The translations under genes were made by a program, and so were the position numbers. Below are positions 53,820-64,000 of a stretch of 64,000 nucleotides of DNA, in pieces. The notes beneath the pieces were generated by a model that was given only the letters and a program-made list of their open reading frames with translations, had not been told where the DNA came from and made no database searches. Each line of letters opens with the position of its first letter. Position 1 is the first letter of the stretch. This stretch comes from Amphibalanus amphitrite (Eukaryota; Arthropoda; Thecostraca; Balanomorpha; Balanidae). The stretch spans positions 186,001 through 250,000 of the forward strand of contig NW_024881825.1 in NCBI RefSeq assembly GCF_019059575.1, in the 5' to 3' direction.

Positions 53820-55723
53820 GGGGAGAGCGGGGAGAGTTGTATCATGTCCAAGTTGTATCAGGGCGAATTGTGCCAAACTTATCCAATAGATAGCGCTCGT
53901 GACACGACCAGCCGACGAGGTTTTCCGGGCGCCATCTTTCCCTGTTCTGTCGTGTGGCTGGGTGGACGCGTCTCGAGTTGAGAGCCGATTTTATGTTTTT
54001 TAAATGTCATTCTAAAAAAATGAGTTGCAAGAAAATGTGTGTTTTGGGCATTTAGATGTGCACGAATTTGAAAGCTATCCGTAGCCATGGTGAGGGTAGG
54101 TTCTAAGGCTGCGTGAGTGAAAATGGATTTCTCCAGCTGTCCGCTGTTTTTGAGCACGAGGATGTTTTTTCCAAGATGGCGGCGAGGTACATGTTGTATC
54201 AGAGCCGGGTGGGGTATGTTGTAGGGGAAAGTGGGGTAAGACGGGCACCTTAACTTTGGAGCCATTTTTCGGCCGGTTAGAAACATCATAGAAACGGGAA
54301 ACTGGGTGAAAACCTTTTTCAGACATTTTACTTTCATTTGCCAGAAGATGAGACTTAGACCTGATTCAACAAATAAACTGCAGCTATTTTTGCAAAACCT
54401 TGCAAAAACCCGTCTTACCCCACCCCATGGGGTAAGACGGTCACATGGGTAGGGCAAGACGGCCAGCTTCTTTCACCGATCAGCGCAGCTCGCAACAAAT
54501 GCCCGAGATTAGCCGCATTTATACAGTCGCTCGTTGGTCTCAAGTGCTTCGGAAATGGCAGTATACGAGATTCGTGCAGAAGGCGTATGCTCCTATATAG
54601 GCCCTAGTTCAGAAGCCATGTAGAACCGTTTTTCACATTCATTATTCGAGAATAAACTGTGCCGAAGGAATATTGCTAACATGTCTGTGAGTATCGGAAT
54701 CGAACATATTCTTATTAGAAATGCTTCTTTTTTCCTACAGCAACAAAAATATTTTCACCATTACAGACCCATTGGGTTCATAGTTGCCCGTCTTACCCCA
54801 AACTCAATGTCAGAAGTTCAGCACGATTTTTCGCTGTGGACAATTTGATGCAGACAAAGCAAATCCGCCGTAAATGAACACTGTTGGCATATGAGTGTAC
54901 CACAAGTGATTGCGAGTTTTTAACTCTATAGTGCTGTACACAAAAGCTTGCACAATACATTATGGATGTTTTCAATGAAATGAGTGTTTTAAAGAAATCA
55001 AAATAAAAGATTATCGACTGAACACAAATTCACCAGACTTGAATGGTGGTGTGTAGTGGGAAAGGCAATTCTGGTCCTAACTTTTCTTGCTCGTAGCGCT
55101 ATTGGTTTGGTCTGCAGAAGGGGTGCCCGTCTTACCTACCCTGACCGTCTTACCCCACTTTCCCCTAACATGTATGTATGTATGGGTATGTTGCTTTTGA
55201 TCGGGAAAGCTAAGCCCTGTCTCGCGTTTGTAGGTAGCTAGTCAATACTCGTTCCATTTCGGCACAATGTGTTGGCTTCTTTGCTCTTAACGGGCCACTT
55301 TTGCATCTAGTCTGTTGATGTTTCGTTCGTTTCTATGTTTTGTTCGGATTGCATTGACCTAAGCTTGGTCTAATAAAAGTGAAGCCTTTGAGCATATACA
55401 TTGTATTAATACCATTTAATGTTGCTGTTATGTTCAAAACCAGTAGCAAGCACACTTCCTGAAACGTGAAATACCTAGTGATACAAATTACCCCACCATG
55501 TGATACAACTCACCCAAGCCATGGGGCAAGTTGTATCAAAAACATTGTTCTATTCGGCAGACCGTAGAAGAAAAACTGGTAGAGGTAGCTGAAAAGTTAC
55601 TTTGCACAAAAAAAGCAGAAGAATCAAGGAAGGAGATAGTATGGAAATAATGAGTTTATCACGGATAGTTACGAGGTTATGGGTCTCGGAGTAAAAACTG
55701 ATACAACCCACCCCACTCTCCCC
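53820..55723. mobile_element. TA-target TIR element F in foldback arm
   Basis: GGGGAGAGCGGGGAGAGTTG at the left end and, reversed, GGGGAGAGTGGGGTGGGTTG at the right end; TA on both sides (53818-53819, 55724-55725). The opposite arm (near 52300) shows the uninterrupted site CACGATAGTCATT in reverse. GTTGTATCA words recur inside. It contains element G. Confidence 0.9.
54223..55165. mobile_element. TA-target TIR element G nested in F
   Basis: The left end GGGGAAAGTGGGGTAAGACG is repeated in reverse at the right end; TA on both sides (54221-54222, 55166-55167). CCCCATGGGGTAAGACGG-type words recur inside. No coding capacity recognised. Confidence 0.9.
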
Positions 55724-56245
55724 TAGTCATTTATCCAATTCAACATTAGGTCTAAAATATGTCTGAAGTAACATAAAAATGAAGTGAACATTTCTGTCGT
55801 GCTTTGATATACGTAGCATAACGACCACGACGGTCGCAAGTGACCGCCGGGGCTGTGAACGGCACGGCAACGACCGGCCGGCGGGCGGCTACGCCAGCGC
55901 CATCTATGGAGAGAATCGGGTAACTAACGCAAACCTTTCGAGCCTTATGCTTTCCTGCGAGGCCGGTGAAGCAGGCGGCGTGCCGATTTCGACGCCGCTG
56001 TATGCCGAATCGACTGGTACATGCATTTAGCGATACATTGTTAATATTTTTTCATTATATTCATCATATTATTCAAAAACATGCAAAAATTGAGAAAACC
56101 GAAAATATTCAAAGAGCCGGGGCGGTCAAAATAAATTCGAATTTTATATTATTTCCGCCGGATTCGTGATCAGCACCCCCAAATACGTTAGATTAGACCT
56201 GGGGAGCAAAACTTTTCGAAACTTTGTGCAAAACCGGTCACCCTA

Positions 56246-56514
56246 CCGTCGAAGTCTCCTGGTGCACTGACGATAACGTCCCGTACTTGGGCCGCCACGT
56301 TGGTAGGCAGATTTGCCACCAGCAGCTTGAACTTTGTGACGGGATCGGCAATGCCAGCCACGTCGAACGCACATTCAACTTGGAGCAGCCAGAGGTCCGC
56401 CTCGTCCGGGGCAAACGCCGGCAGTCTGAATGAAGCAAGCGGTCGCGCCCGCTCGTCCGATGCAGCCGTGGTGGCAGGAGTGTCGGCCGACGCAGCCTCC
56501 TGCGAGGTGTCGCC
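56246..56514 (-). pseudogene. Gag of Gypsy 2, N-terminal part (interrupted)
   Basis: Begins MEGDTSQEAA and contains LASFRLPAFAPDEADLWLLQ and VTKFKLLVANLPTNVAAQVR, the matrix/capsid N-terminal pattern of arthropod Gypsy gag. It is interrupted at the foldback right boundary. Between it and the 5' LTR (56515-56942) is the leader. Confidence 0.85.
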
Positions 56515-56942
56515 CTCCATCACGGGCATGGTGTACACGTCACCGTACCGCGCCGCGTCCCCGGACCGGCAACTCGTCTGCCCACTGCGCTCGCTGCGCT
56601 ACCGTGGTCCGGGGGTTAACACTGTACACTGAGAGCCCGAGACGACGCACTGCTCATCCCGGACCTGGCCGCTGCCCACTACGCTCGCTGCGTTACAGAG
56701 GTCCGGGAAGGCATCACAATCCGCTGGCGTGTTGATGGCGTACCCCCAGTCAGCGGCGAATCCTGCGTGCCGCGGCGAATCCGGCGTGCCTTGGGGGTCC
56801 GCACCGCGGCGAGAGAAGGTGGAAGTCCGGAAGTGGCCGTCTGGCAGGTGAGAAGGCCAGTAGTGGTCCGTACCACAGCGGGGCCAGTGAGACGGCCAGG
56901 AGTAAGTGTCTCGCAGGTGAGTCCAGAGTCGGGTGTCACCAA

Positions 56943-57513
56943 TGTGGCACGGCTGAGAATAGCCGGTCGCCACTTGAACCGCTAGCAGTGTATACCGTTA
57001 GTAGTTCACCTCTCGTTGTGAGAGGGAGTGAAAGGATTGTCAAGGCAGAATCTACCATCCGCCAACGTCGGCACCACACAACTCCAAGGTAGGAGGAGAC
57101 TCCCGATGTGGGCCCGTGTCGGTAGCTCTGAGCTTGACTAGGATGAACGAGTTACCGATCGTGGATCGTACTGATTTATTGAACAAAAATTGGCACACTA
57201 TATTTCTAACAAGGCTACCTTGCATAGGTAGTTTCAGCGTCTAAATGGTAATATTACAAATTACAGTGACAGTTGGACAAAGAAAAATTACTCCACACCT
57301 GCGCTCCTAGATTACCCTCTTAAGGCGTGACAATACAACAGCTACGGTTACAAGAGATAACATATAAGGCAGAAAACAATCACAAGACATATGTGTCAAT
57401 CAATCACTGACATCTGCGTGCATCAAAAGGATTTACTAGTTTACGACGCCGCCGCTGGGTTGCACACGCTACGGCGCCGTCGCTAGCAACGGAGCGCTGT
57501 TGCACCCGCTACA
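56943..57513 (-). repeat. 5' LTR of Gypsy 2 (intact, 571 bp)
   Basis: TGTGGCACGG...CCGCTACA. It contains the unoccupied TTAA (57323-57326) that is occupied in the 3' LTR. Confidence 0.95.
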
Positions 57514-57868
57514 GCCCCACACCGGTGACTCTGGGGACTCACCGGCTCCTGAGACCACCATGTTGATGTCTAACGGCTCCACAAGGCCACTGAAGGCACC
57601 ACACAAGCTATCACTGTCCACTGAGCTCTAATGTCCATGTACCGGCCTCTGAGGGATTTAAGCCAGCGCATTCATAGCTCCACATCAGCAATTGTAAGGG
57701 CTTCACACTGAAGTATCTGAGGGTTCCACACCGGTGTCTCTAAGGGCCACATACCGGCATCTCTGAGGGCCCCATACCGGCTTCTCCGAGGGTCCACATC
57801 TGGCGGGCACCCATCAGCGACTGAGGGTCCCACACTGTCGACTCCGAGAGCCCCATCTGCGTCTGGGA

Positions 57869-59326
57869 TGTCGCGGAGGCGCGGATGGAGAGATGACTGA
57901 GCGGGCCGAGACTTGTATTGCAACGGTGGTTCTGATCCTGATTCGCCAGTGCCTGTGCGTTATATGCAGGGTGGTTGCACAATGAAGGACCGGTCCGCCG
58001 ACCCGCCGGGTCGGTGGACGGTGCCGACACGTGGGGAAAGTGACGGCTATTTCTATGTAACAAAGCTTGCACGTGTACTCTCTTTATCATGATATGGAAG
58101 AAGGGAATCGGTCCCACATTATCTTCCCTCCCCCAGGGAAGCGTAGGGAACCGAAGCGATCATAACAAAGAGAGGAAACGTTTAGCTGACGGAGAAAGAA
58201 ATGTTCATATGAGCGTATCACAAAATGGTATGAACAGATAAGTAAGTTTCGTGACAATTACACCTACTACCGGGCGATCCCTCCGCACTCTTGGCGGGGA
58301 CCGTCCCTGGGCATCTCCATGGCCCTCGGCATCTCTGGCCGAATATCAATACAATATAATTTCAGTGAATTGACCACGATTAACGTATTTGAATGTTCAT
58401 ACCGACTTCAGAATATGCTCTTTTTATGCTTATTAGTGTCAAAGTGACACTGCAAAATGCAGGCAAAAATTAAGCGCATTTGCAATTTCTCCGTAAATTT
58501 TGGGGTGAGCAACCACAATGAAGCACAACAAACGACAGAACACTGACGAAAACGGATAATGAAACAGTACGGTTTTTGAAACACATCGAAGTTAAAACAA
58601 ATTTCACAGCACAATTTCACTGTCACTTTTTGACGAAAATACAGCAAAAGTTCATAATGGGTGAATTTTCTTGATTTCGGTGCCAAGTTGTCTTGAATTT
58701 AGCGTTGATATTTTTTTTCTTCTCTTCTCTCCTCCGATCTTGAGTCCTTCAGCGAGGTGGTGTCCATCACTCGATGATGCTGAGGAGGACGGCGCGGGCT
58801 GATGAGCCGTGCGCTGTCGGCGGGCTCCGTAGTAGTCCAGGGTAGCTGATGACCTTGCCGCAGGGCAGATAGTCTTGCTGGGCAGAGCTACTCACTGGAG
58901 ACGGTGCTGCTGGACGATGACGAGTCCAGGATGGTCAGCTCCCTAGTCGATGACGTGACGTAGGGGCGATACACCGTCACGGAGCACGGACTAACCAGTC
59001 TGCGATGTCAGTGCAGATGTAGAGGCTGGGGTCCGTGTTGAGGGGCACAAGTCCCCTCGACCGCCGCTGCCACCATTGTCGCGGAGGCGCGGATGGAGAG
59101 ATGACTGAGCGGGCCGAGACTTGTATTGCAACGGTGGTTCTGATCCTGATTCGCCAGTGCCTGTGCGTTATATGCAGGGTGGTTGCACAATGAAGGACCG
59201 GTCCGCCGACCCGCCGGGTCGGTGGACGGTGCCGACACGTGGGGAAAGTGACGGCTATTTCTATGTAACAAAGCTTGCACGTGTACTCTCTTTATCATGA
59301 TATGGAAGAAGGGAATCGGTCCCACA
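57869..59326 (-). mobile_element. Small non-coding LTR element (TRIM-type)
   Basis: Two 250-bp direct repeats (57869-58118, 59077-59326; TG...CA) are flanked by GGGA on both sides. On the minus strand, one base after the 5' LTR is TGGTGGCAGCGG, complementary to the 3' end of tRNA-Leu (AAG/TAG type). A polypurine tract GGGGGAGGGAAGATAA precedes the 3' LTR. The 958-bp interior has no gag or pol, so it must depend on enzymes from another element. Gypsy element 1 uses the same first ten primer bases. Confidence 0.9.
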
Positions 59327-59330
59327 GGGA

Positions 59331-60000
59331 GCACCATGCCGTCTCTAAGAACCACAGCAGCCCCTCCGTACGAAAGATGGGCGGCTGCATGCCAAAGGGG
59401 AGCGGTTCTGAGACAGTAGGGCACCTACGTGCAATAGAGGGGCGCCTATGAAGCCCATAGGGGCGTCTCAATGCGAAAGCCTCTGAGGCCTACATAAATG
59501 GGCTTCCACATGCAATAGAGGTCTGCAGACTGCAATTGATCAATGCCATGGGGGTGCATTCATAAGAAACAGGGGCGCCGGCATGGCAAAGAGAGGCGCC
59601 TTCAAGTGTCCATAAAAGAGAGACGCCTGTGATAAGCGCACATTGTATGCGACAACGGGGCGACTGTGGGACATATAGGGATGTCTCTGATGACTATACA
59701 TAGGGCGCTTATATGCCAAAGAGGGCGCCTATGAAGCTAATGGGGGCACCTGGGAAACGAGGAAGACATTTGTGTAAGGGTTTTCAGGGGTCATGCGACG
59801 TTTGCGGCAAATAGATTAAAAAAAAAAATCGGAGGGGGAATAAGTTTTAAAAATGGTGCGGACTTTCCGCACTGTTCGCTTAAGCGGTTACACCCTTGGG
59901 TACATCTGCCCGGCCACGATCTCAGAAGCTAGATTTATAGGTCATACTTGAAAGCAGCCAGCAGGACGAGGCAAAAGTTGGAGGCCCCTGAAAATAGGAG
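59331..60000. repeat. Degenerate GGGGCGCCT repeat, distal part of minisatellite
   Basis: Words such as AGAGGGCGCCTATGAAGC recur with variable spacing to about 59770. After that there is a short AT-rich stretch and GGAGGCCCC words before the right TIR at 60054. Confidence 0.5.
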
Positions 60001-60064
60001 GCCCCCTGGAAAAGGAGGCCCCTTGACAGGGTGGCCCACCCACTTTTCATGACGTTCCTACGCC

Positions 60065-60377
60065 CGACTAGATCATGCACTGTCCATGGTCTGTCCGCTC
60101 CATTCCAGCCGAAGTACTGACAGCGCGCGCTCAGGGTCAGAGCTGAGCAGTGTACGACCCTCCCGCAACCGCGGGCTGCCGCTCGTTATCTGGCACCGAT
60201 GTTGCATCTGATTCTGATCGGCCATCACCTGTTGATAGCAAGATATGTGCACCGGAGCCAACAGCTGTGAACACAAGCATAGTCACCTTTTCCCCTCCCT
60301 GAGACCTGTTGATGAAATGGGGTAGGATAAATACGGAAGTTGATCATACTTTTTCAACTGCCCTTTCTTTCAAGCTG
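60065..60377. other. No gene recognised
   Basis: A 50-codon minus-strand frame (MADQNQMQHR...GQTMDSA, about 60073-60225) is open but has no recognisable motif. It was not called. Confidence 0.35.
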
Positions 60378-60379
60378 TA

Positions 60380-61351
60380 GGGTAGCCTGGGGCAAGACGC
60401 CCCAGATAATTTATTTTGCTACATAAATTTTGTCCCACATCACCTGAAAGGCCAAATTTGTGCTCAATGCGTTCTTTGGACATTTTACTTTAAAGTGCAC
60501 CTCTCAAATTGATTCACTTATGATCGGACTCCAAGCTAGGAAGTGATTTGTGAAGCAACTGCAAATGGGGCATTTTGCCCCAACCCCAGGGCAAAACGCC
60601 CCACGGCCTGGGGCAAGTAGCCCCATACCTTAGATTAAAGATTTAACATGGTAGTTGGCTAAATCTTATGTGAGAGGTCCGTTAGACCTCTGGAGGCACG
60701 GCACTGAAGTTAGCACATTCCATCCTGTCAGGTGCTCAGCATATGACACTGTTGTATGAGCAGGTTTTTCACCTACCTCAGAAGACCAAATAATAAATTA
60801 TTGCAATGCAAATGTTAACAAAATACTTCCTTTGCCATCCATTTGCTGAGAAAAATACACATAAAGGCATAGAAACTTACTGTTCGCCAGCTACCGAACA
60901 TTAGAAAGTGGGTAGCCCCAACAACACAAGAGGTAAAACGCCCCAGGGGCTTTTTGCCCCGCGACCTACTGGGGCGTTTTACCCCATCACGTAGTTCGGT
61001 CAGAGAACAACGCCTTGCACTCCAGTAAGACATAATTTAACACGAACCAACCCGGCATGATAAGCGTTAGACAATAGTTGTTCAAAATACATAAAAGTCG
61101 TTAACCTAATGTGGACCATAAAAGAACGCCATGATTCATAATCTGACAACAAAACATAAAAATCACTCAAAAAACACATTTTTAATTATATCTCCCGAAA
61201 GAGTCATCACAATTTCTTTCCAATCTGCTCATATAATGATCATATAGTGCACGTTTTATAGAAGAGATGATGTTTCCCCAGAACCCTGCCAGTTCCGAGA
61301 AACATCGGTGAGGCGTTTTACCTCGGCGGGGCGACTTGCCCCGGTCTACCC
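60380..61351. mobile_element. TA-target TIR element H
   Basis: Ends GGGTAGCCTGGGGCAAGACG and, reversed, GGGTAGACCGGGGCAAGTCG, with TA on both sides (60378-60379, 61352-61353). GGGGCAAGACGCCCC-like palindromes recur several times inside (for example near 60585-60630 and 60930-60990). No coding capacity. Confidence 0.88.
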
Positions 61352-61621
61352 TATATCCAAAAGCTACCCTGTGGTGTGCAGATAGTACAGCGATGAAACC
61401 ACACCAGGTGTATCTTTACTTCCTAAGGTTATGTAAATGCGTGGGCACGCCATCACCTTGACGCGCTGAAACGCACAATGACCTCTCAGCGTCCGCGCTG
61501 GTCCGCGCCGCTCGCTTCTTGAGGCCATGGGTCATGGAACTCTGGAAATGCGTAATTATGGAGATGCCCCTGGGGAGAGGCACTGCTCTTCTGCTAGGAA
61601 CACTGTCAGACCGGGGAGGTG

Positions 61622-61624
<3 letters not shown>

Positions 61625-61705
<81 letters not shown>

Positions 61706-61715
61706 GAGAGGGAGA

Positions 61716-61813
<98 letters not shown>

Positions 61814-61822
61814 AGGAGAGAG
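61625..61822. repeat. (GA)n microsatellite
   Basis: About 190 bp of nearly pure GA with a few interruptions. The Arg-Glu and Ser-Leu frames across it are artefacts. Confidence 0.98.
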
Positions 61823-61829
61823 CAAGCGT

Positions 61830-62500
61830 TCGTCTGTCATTCCGTCACCGTCGTTTGTTTTTCTCCCCCGTGAGGTGTGCTTTGCGTTATGCCCTTATTG
61901 TACTCGCGATTATCTGCAGCCAGGAACCAATTTTCTCACATAAAAAGAAAGCTCTCGTTTACCCAGACACTAAGGTCTTCGTCGGCTAAATTTGCGGCAT
62001 TGTTTTACGCCCGTAGTTTAAAAACCGTCAAGTCACCGAATTGTAGACGGTCAGAATAGACTGGCCGTTCATGCGCGTGTCGGGGGGGGGGGGGCGGTGA
62101 CTGGCGGTGCGTTAGTGCCTGGGTGCCAGGTATGTATAGTCGACTACAGAATGATGCTCCACTTTTCACAGACAATTATTTGCCTGGAGTGGTAGGCTGT
62201 GCCGCATCACACGGGCTGAGTTCACAAATTATAGCTTTGTCCCAGTGCTCGCAATCGACACGCTTAATTGCGTGATAAACGGCTCAACTTAGCGCTCCAG
62301 TCAACTGATAGCTTCTGAGGAGTGGAACATTATTCTGTAGTTGGCTATACGTTCGAAGGACATGGCCTTTGCCTCATGCCTGTTTTTAGAACGCACTACC
62401 GCCTCGGGCCGAGTACAAAAGCGGTGAATGAGAGTGAAGCGGGCACCGTTCCGTGCTTCTGTCCTCAGGATAGGTACTGAAATCCTTCTCCTCCACGCCG
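61830..62500. other. No gene recognised
   Basis: Short frames only. G-run at 62080-62095. Confidence 0.4.
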
Positions 62501-62504
62501 CAAC

Positions 62505-62670
62505 CTCCCTCCGGGCTGGGCTGGACAGGCAACTTTATCTCATGCGAGCTGCTCCCTTGGAGCGGCACCGTTGCTCCCGAGGGAGCGCACCCCGTAGCCG
62601 GGTGCAGTGCGTACTTTGGGGCTGCCGGGTGGCCTGTCCTCTGGACGGGCTCAGCCCCGGTGACTCACTC
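62505..62670 (+). repeat. Dispersed repeat shared with 32220-32370
   Basis: Shares GTAGCCGGGTGCAGTG and CGGGCTCAGCCCCGG-type words in the same order as the reverse of 32220-32370. It may be the 5' part of an unidentified LINE. Confidence 0.5.
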
Positions 62671-62929
62671 ACTAGGGTGCCTGCCCAGACTAATGTCTCC
62701 CCCTATATCCTATCATTCTCCCGGCTCTGAAATAACTAGTCCCATTGGACCGAAAGGGCCTAACCCAACAAAACAAAACAAACAGTGAAGCGGGGTCTTC
62801 GGTGCCAGTTCGCTGCTGAGTGCGCTGCTCCGAGGCCCCTCCGGCGAATCACCGCTGCTGGCTTGGTCTCAAGGTACGGTCCCCGGACGTATCACTTATT
62901 CGCTACTGTCTTAGCATCTACGCCCTACG

Positions 62930-63093
62930 GAATCTGTATCGCCACACAAACTGGTCGACTACAGAAAGCGTTGAATTTCGCAGCACGCGTCATCTCCGGG
63001 TGTCGAAAATTTGATCGTGTGAGTGACTTCCTTCATGAACTGCAGTTGCTTACGGCGCGCAATTTACCTACATGCTTTTCCTCGCATGTGTAG
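62930..63093 (+). pseudogene. LINE ORF2 C-terminal fragment
   Basis: The frame contains LQKALNFAARVISGCRKFD followed by FLHELQLL. This resembles the post-RT region of CR1/jockey-like LINEs (LQ..QN.AAR.I.G..., L..L.WLP). It ends at a stop just as the next element starts. Confidence 0.6.
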
Positions 63094-63993
63094 GGGGAGG
63101 GGGTCGGATGGAGCCCCCCTCCCACATGGTTTCTCGCGAATAACTCGCGCAAAAAGCGGCCGATCGCCACGAAACTTTCAGTACCCTCGAGTTGATCAAT
63201 TTTACACCTACCCTGAAAATTTCATGACCCTGACCCAAGTGCCCTTTGTCCTGTTACTTATTCTCGAGGCCATGTTTGGCCGGAATCGCGATTCGGCGTA
63301 TGTCGGCTCGCAATAGCCGCGCGTTTGCAAGCTTTTCGTGGTTTCAAACGTTCAAACATGTGATTCGATGCTGCTCCCATGCATTAGGGTGGATGTCAAG
63401 GTCACCTGAAGGTCAGGTCAGGTCATTGACCTTTGGTGACCTCGGTTCACTTTTTCGAGTTTTAGGTACATACCTACATGTTTCTAGGCTAGTTTTTTTT
63501 TAGCTTATTTCGAATTTAGAAATTATTTGAACATTTACGAAGTAGTTTTGGTGCCTTCGTAACATGTTACGAAGCTGTCAGAGGCGGTTGACACGTACCT
63601 ATTACGAATACCTACCCGTCACAACCCCTACCGGTTGACCTGACCTGACCTGACCCGACCTGGTCTAAATGCTTAAAGACATCATCTCTGATCAAAACTA
63701 ACACGATATTCGTGATCAGCACCCCGGAAAACCACATAGCAGCCACATTTTACGACTTTCTAACACGTCCCGATTTTCCCGGTTTTCGGGTCATTGACCT
63801 GACCTGGAAGGTCACCCGATGACCTAGGACCTTAAAATTGGGTATCATCGGCTTCCTCTTGTGACGGGAAATGCGCTCGTTTTTTCCGCGAAGCTCTAGC
63901 TCGATCAGGGGCCAAACGCTAGGGGGGTCGTACCAACACCCCCCCCCCCCCTTGTGCCGTCGAAGGACGCAAAATGGCCTGTGCCGGCGAGAG
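63094..63993. mobile_element. TTAA-target TIR element, copy L (left end truncated)
   Basis: The right end has the C/G hairpin and GTGCCGGCGAGAG before TTAA (63994-63997). The interior has TTTTTTCCGCG...GCTCTAGCTC, as in copy C, and clustered GACCTGACCTGACC. The left terminus lacks its TTAA and outer repeat. Confidence 0.65.
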
Positions 63994-64000
63994 TTAATAG

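Larger units (their letters stand above)
51788..56245. mobile_element. Foldback element with 1.2-kb arms and 9-bp target duplication
   Basis: Flanked by CCGTCGAAG on both sides (51779-51787, 56246-56254). Ends TAGGGTGACCGGTTTTGCA and its reverse. The left arm 51788-53020 and the right arm (53101-53819 plus 55726-56245) are inverted copies of about 1.23 kb around an 80-bp centre. The right arm is split by a TA-target element. Long inverted repeats with a 9-bp duplication suggest the Mutator/MULE group or a foldback. No transposase was recognised. Confidence 0.88.
41236..57513 (-). mobile_element. Gypsy-type LTR retrotransposon 2, multiply interrupted
   Basis: Minus-strand element flanked by GCCC on both sides (41232-41235, 57514-57517). 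The 5' LTR 56943-57513 (571 bp, TGTGGCACGG...CCGCTACA) is intact. The 3' LTR is split into 41236-41616 and 47619-47808; 381+190 = 571, an exact match. Polypurine tract GGGAGGGGGTATAC precedes the 3' LTR, and TGGTGACACC follows the 5' LTR as a primer-binding-like site. Insertions: two TTAA-target elements in the 3' LTR and a foldback in gag. The element is therefore dead in its present form. Confidence 0.92.
39747..60064. mobile_element. TIR element with minisatellite interior, host of the nested cluster
   Basis: The left end GGCGTAGGAACAGGGGGGGC and the right end, reversed, GGCGTAGGAACG are inverted. Both are followed inward by CCCACCCACTTTT words. Without later insertions it would be about 2.6 kb (39747-41235, 57518-57864, 59331-60064), filled with a GAGGCCCC-type minisatellite. 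A target duplication could not be fixed. That the two ends belong to one element is inference from their matching sequence and from the shared minisatellite. Confidence 0.55.

Noticed and set aside
60073-60276. Small minus-strand protein MADQNQMQHR...
   Set aside because: Short, single exon, no motif; lies between mobile elements.
61519-61989. Arg-Glu and Ser-Leu repeat frames
   Set aside because: Translation of a (GA)n microsatellite.

Overview
The window is animal nuclear DNA. It has split genes with GT-AG introns and AATAAA signals, a complete set of RpS17 exons and an SR-type splicing factor. The rest is a very dense population of arthropod-style transposable elements and (AACCT/TTAGG)-like repeats. 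A CPAP1-like cuticular chitin-binding gene, the TTAGG-type motifs and the high GC of the exons suggest an arthropod, plausibly a crustacean. The species assignment is inference.

Layout of host genes. (1) 1981-3501 (+): last two exons of a single-domain chitin-binding (CBM14/peritrophin-type) cuticle gene. (2) 4959-7812 (-): six phase-consistent exons of a RING/B-box/coiled-coil (TRIM-like) protein, converging on gene 1. (3) 16096-19097 (+): complete coding region of a SREK1-type splicing regulator (two RRMs plus a long RS domain) in two exons. (4) 20696-28115 (-): complete ribosomal protein S17 in four exons. Its first coding exon is only the ATG, and its second intron is swollen to 5.5 kb by nested mobile elements. 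No confident host gene was found beyond about 28.2 kb, apart from an orphan TATA-box/first-exon candidate near 30.7 kb.

Mobile-element half (about 28.9-64 kb). A young, apparently intact Gypsy-type LTR retrotransposon lies at 32741-39664 with LTRs that look identical. From 39747 to 60064 there is a nest at least five layers deep. A TIR-bounded element filled with a minisatellite was invaded by a second Gypsy element (41236-57513) and by a small non-coding LTR element (57869-59326). The second Gypsy was then hit in its 3' LTR by two abutting TTAA-target elements. One of these carries a broken YqaJ-like exonuclease gene. Its gag was hit by a 4.4-kb foldback with a 9-bp target duplication. One arm of the foldback holds a TA-target element, which holds another TA-target element. 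The target duplications and the LTR arithmetic (381+190 = 571 bp, equal to the intact LTR) make this reconstruction unusually secure.

Recurring themes that link the genes and the repeats: tandem arrays that appear to have grown out of 5' splice sites (genes 1 and 3); a TA-target MITE whose end supplies part of the 5' splice site of gene 2; and a TTAA-target family with C/G-hairpin ends packed with AGGTCA nuclear-receptor half-sites. All statements come from reading the sequence; no alignments or searches were run.
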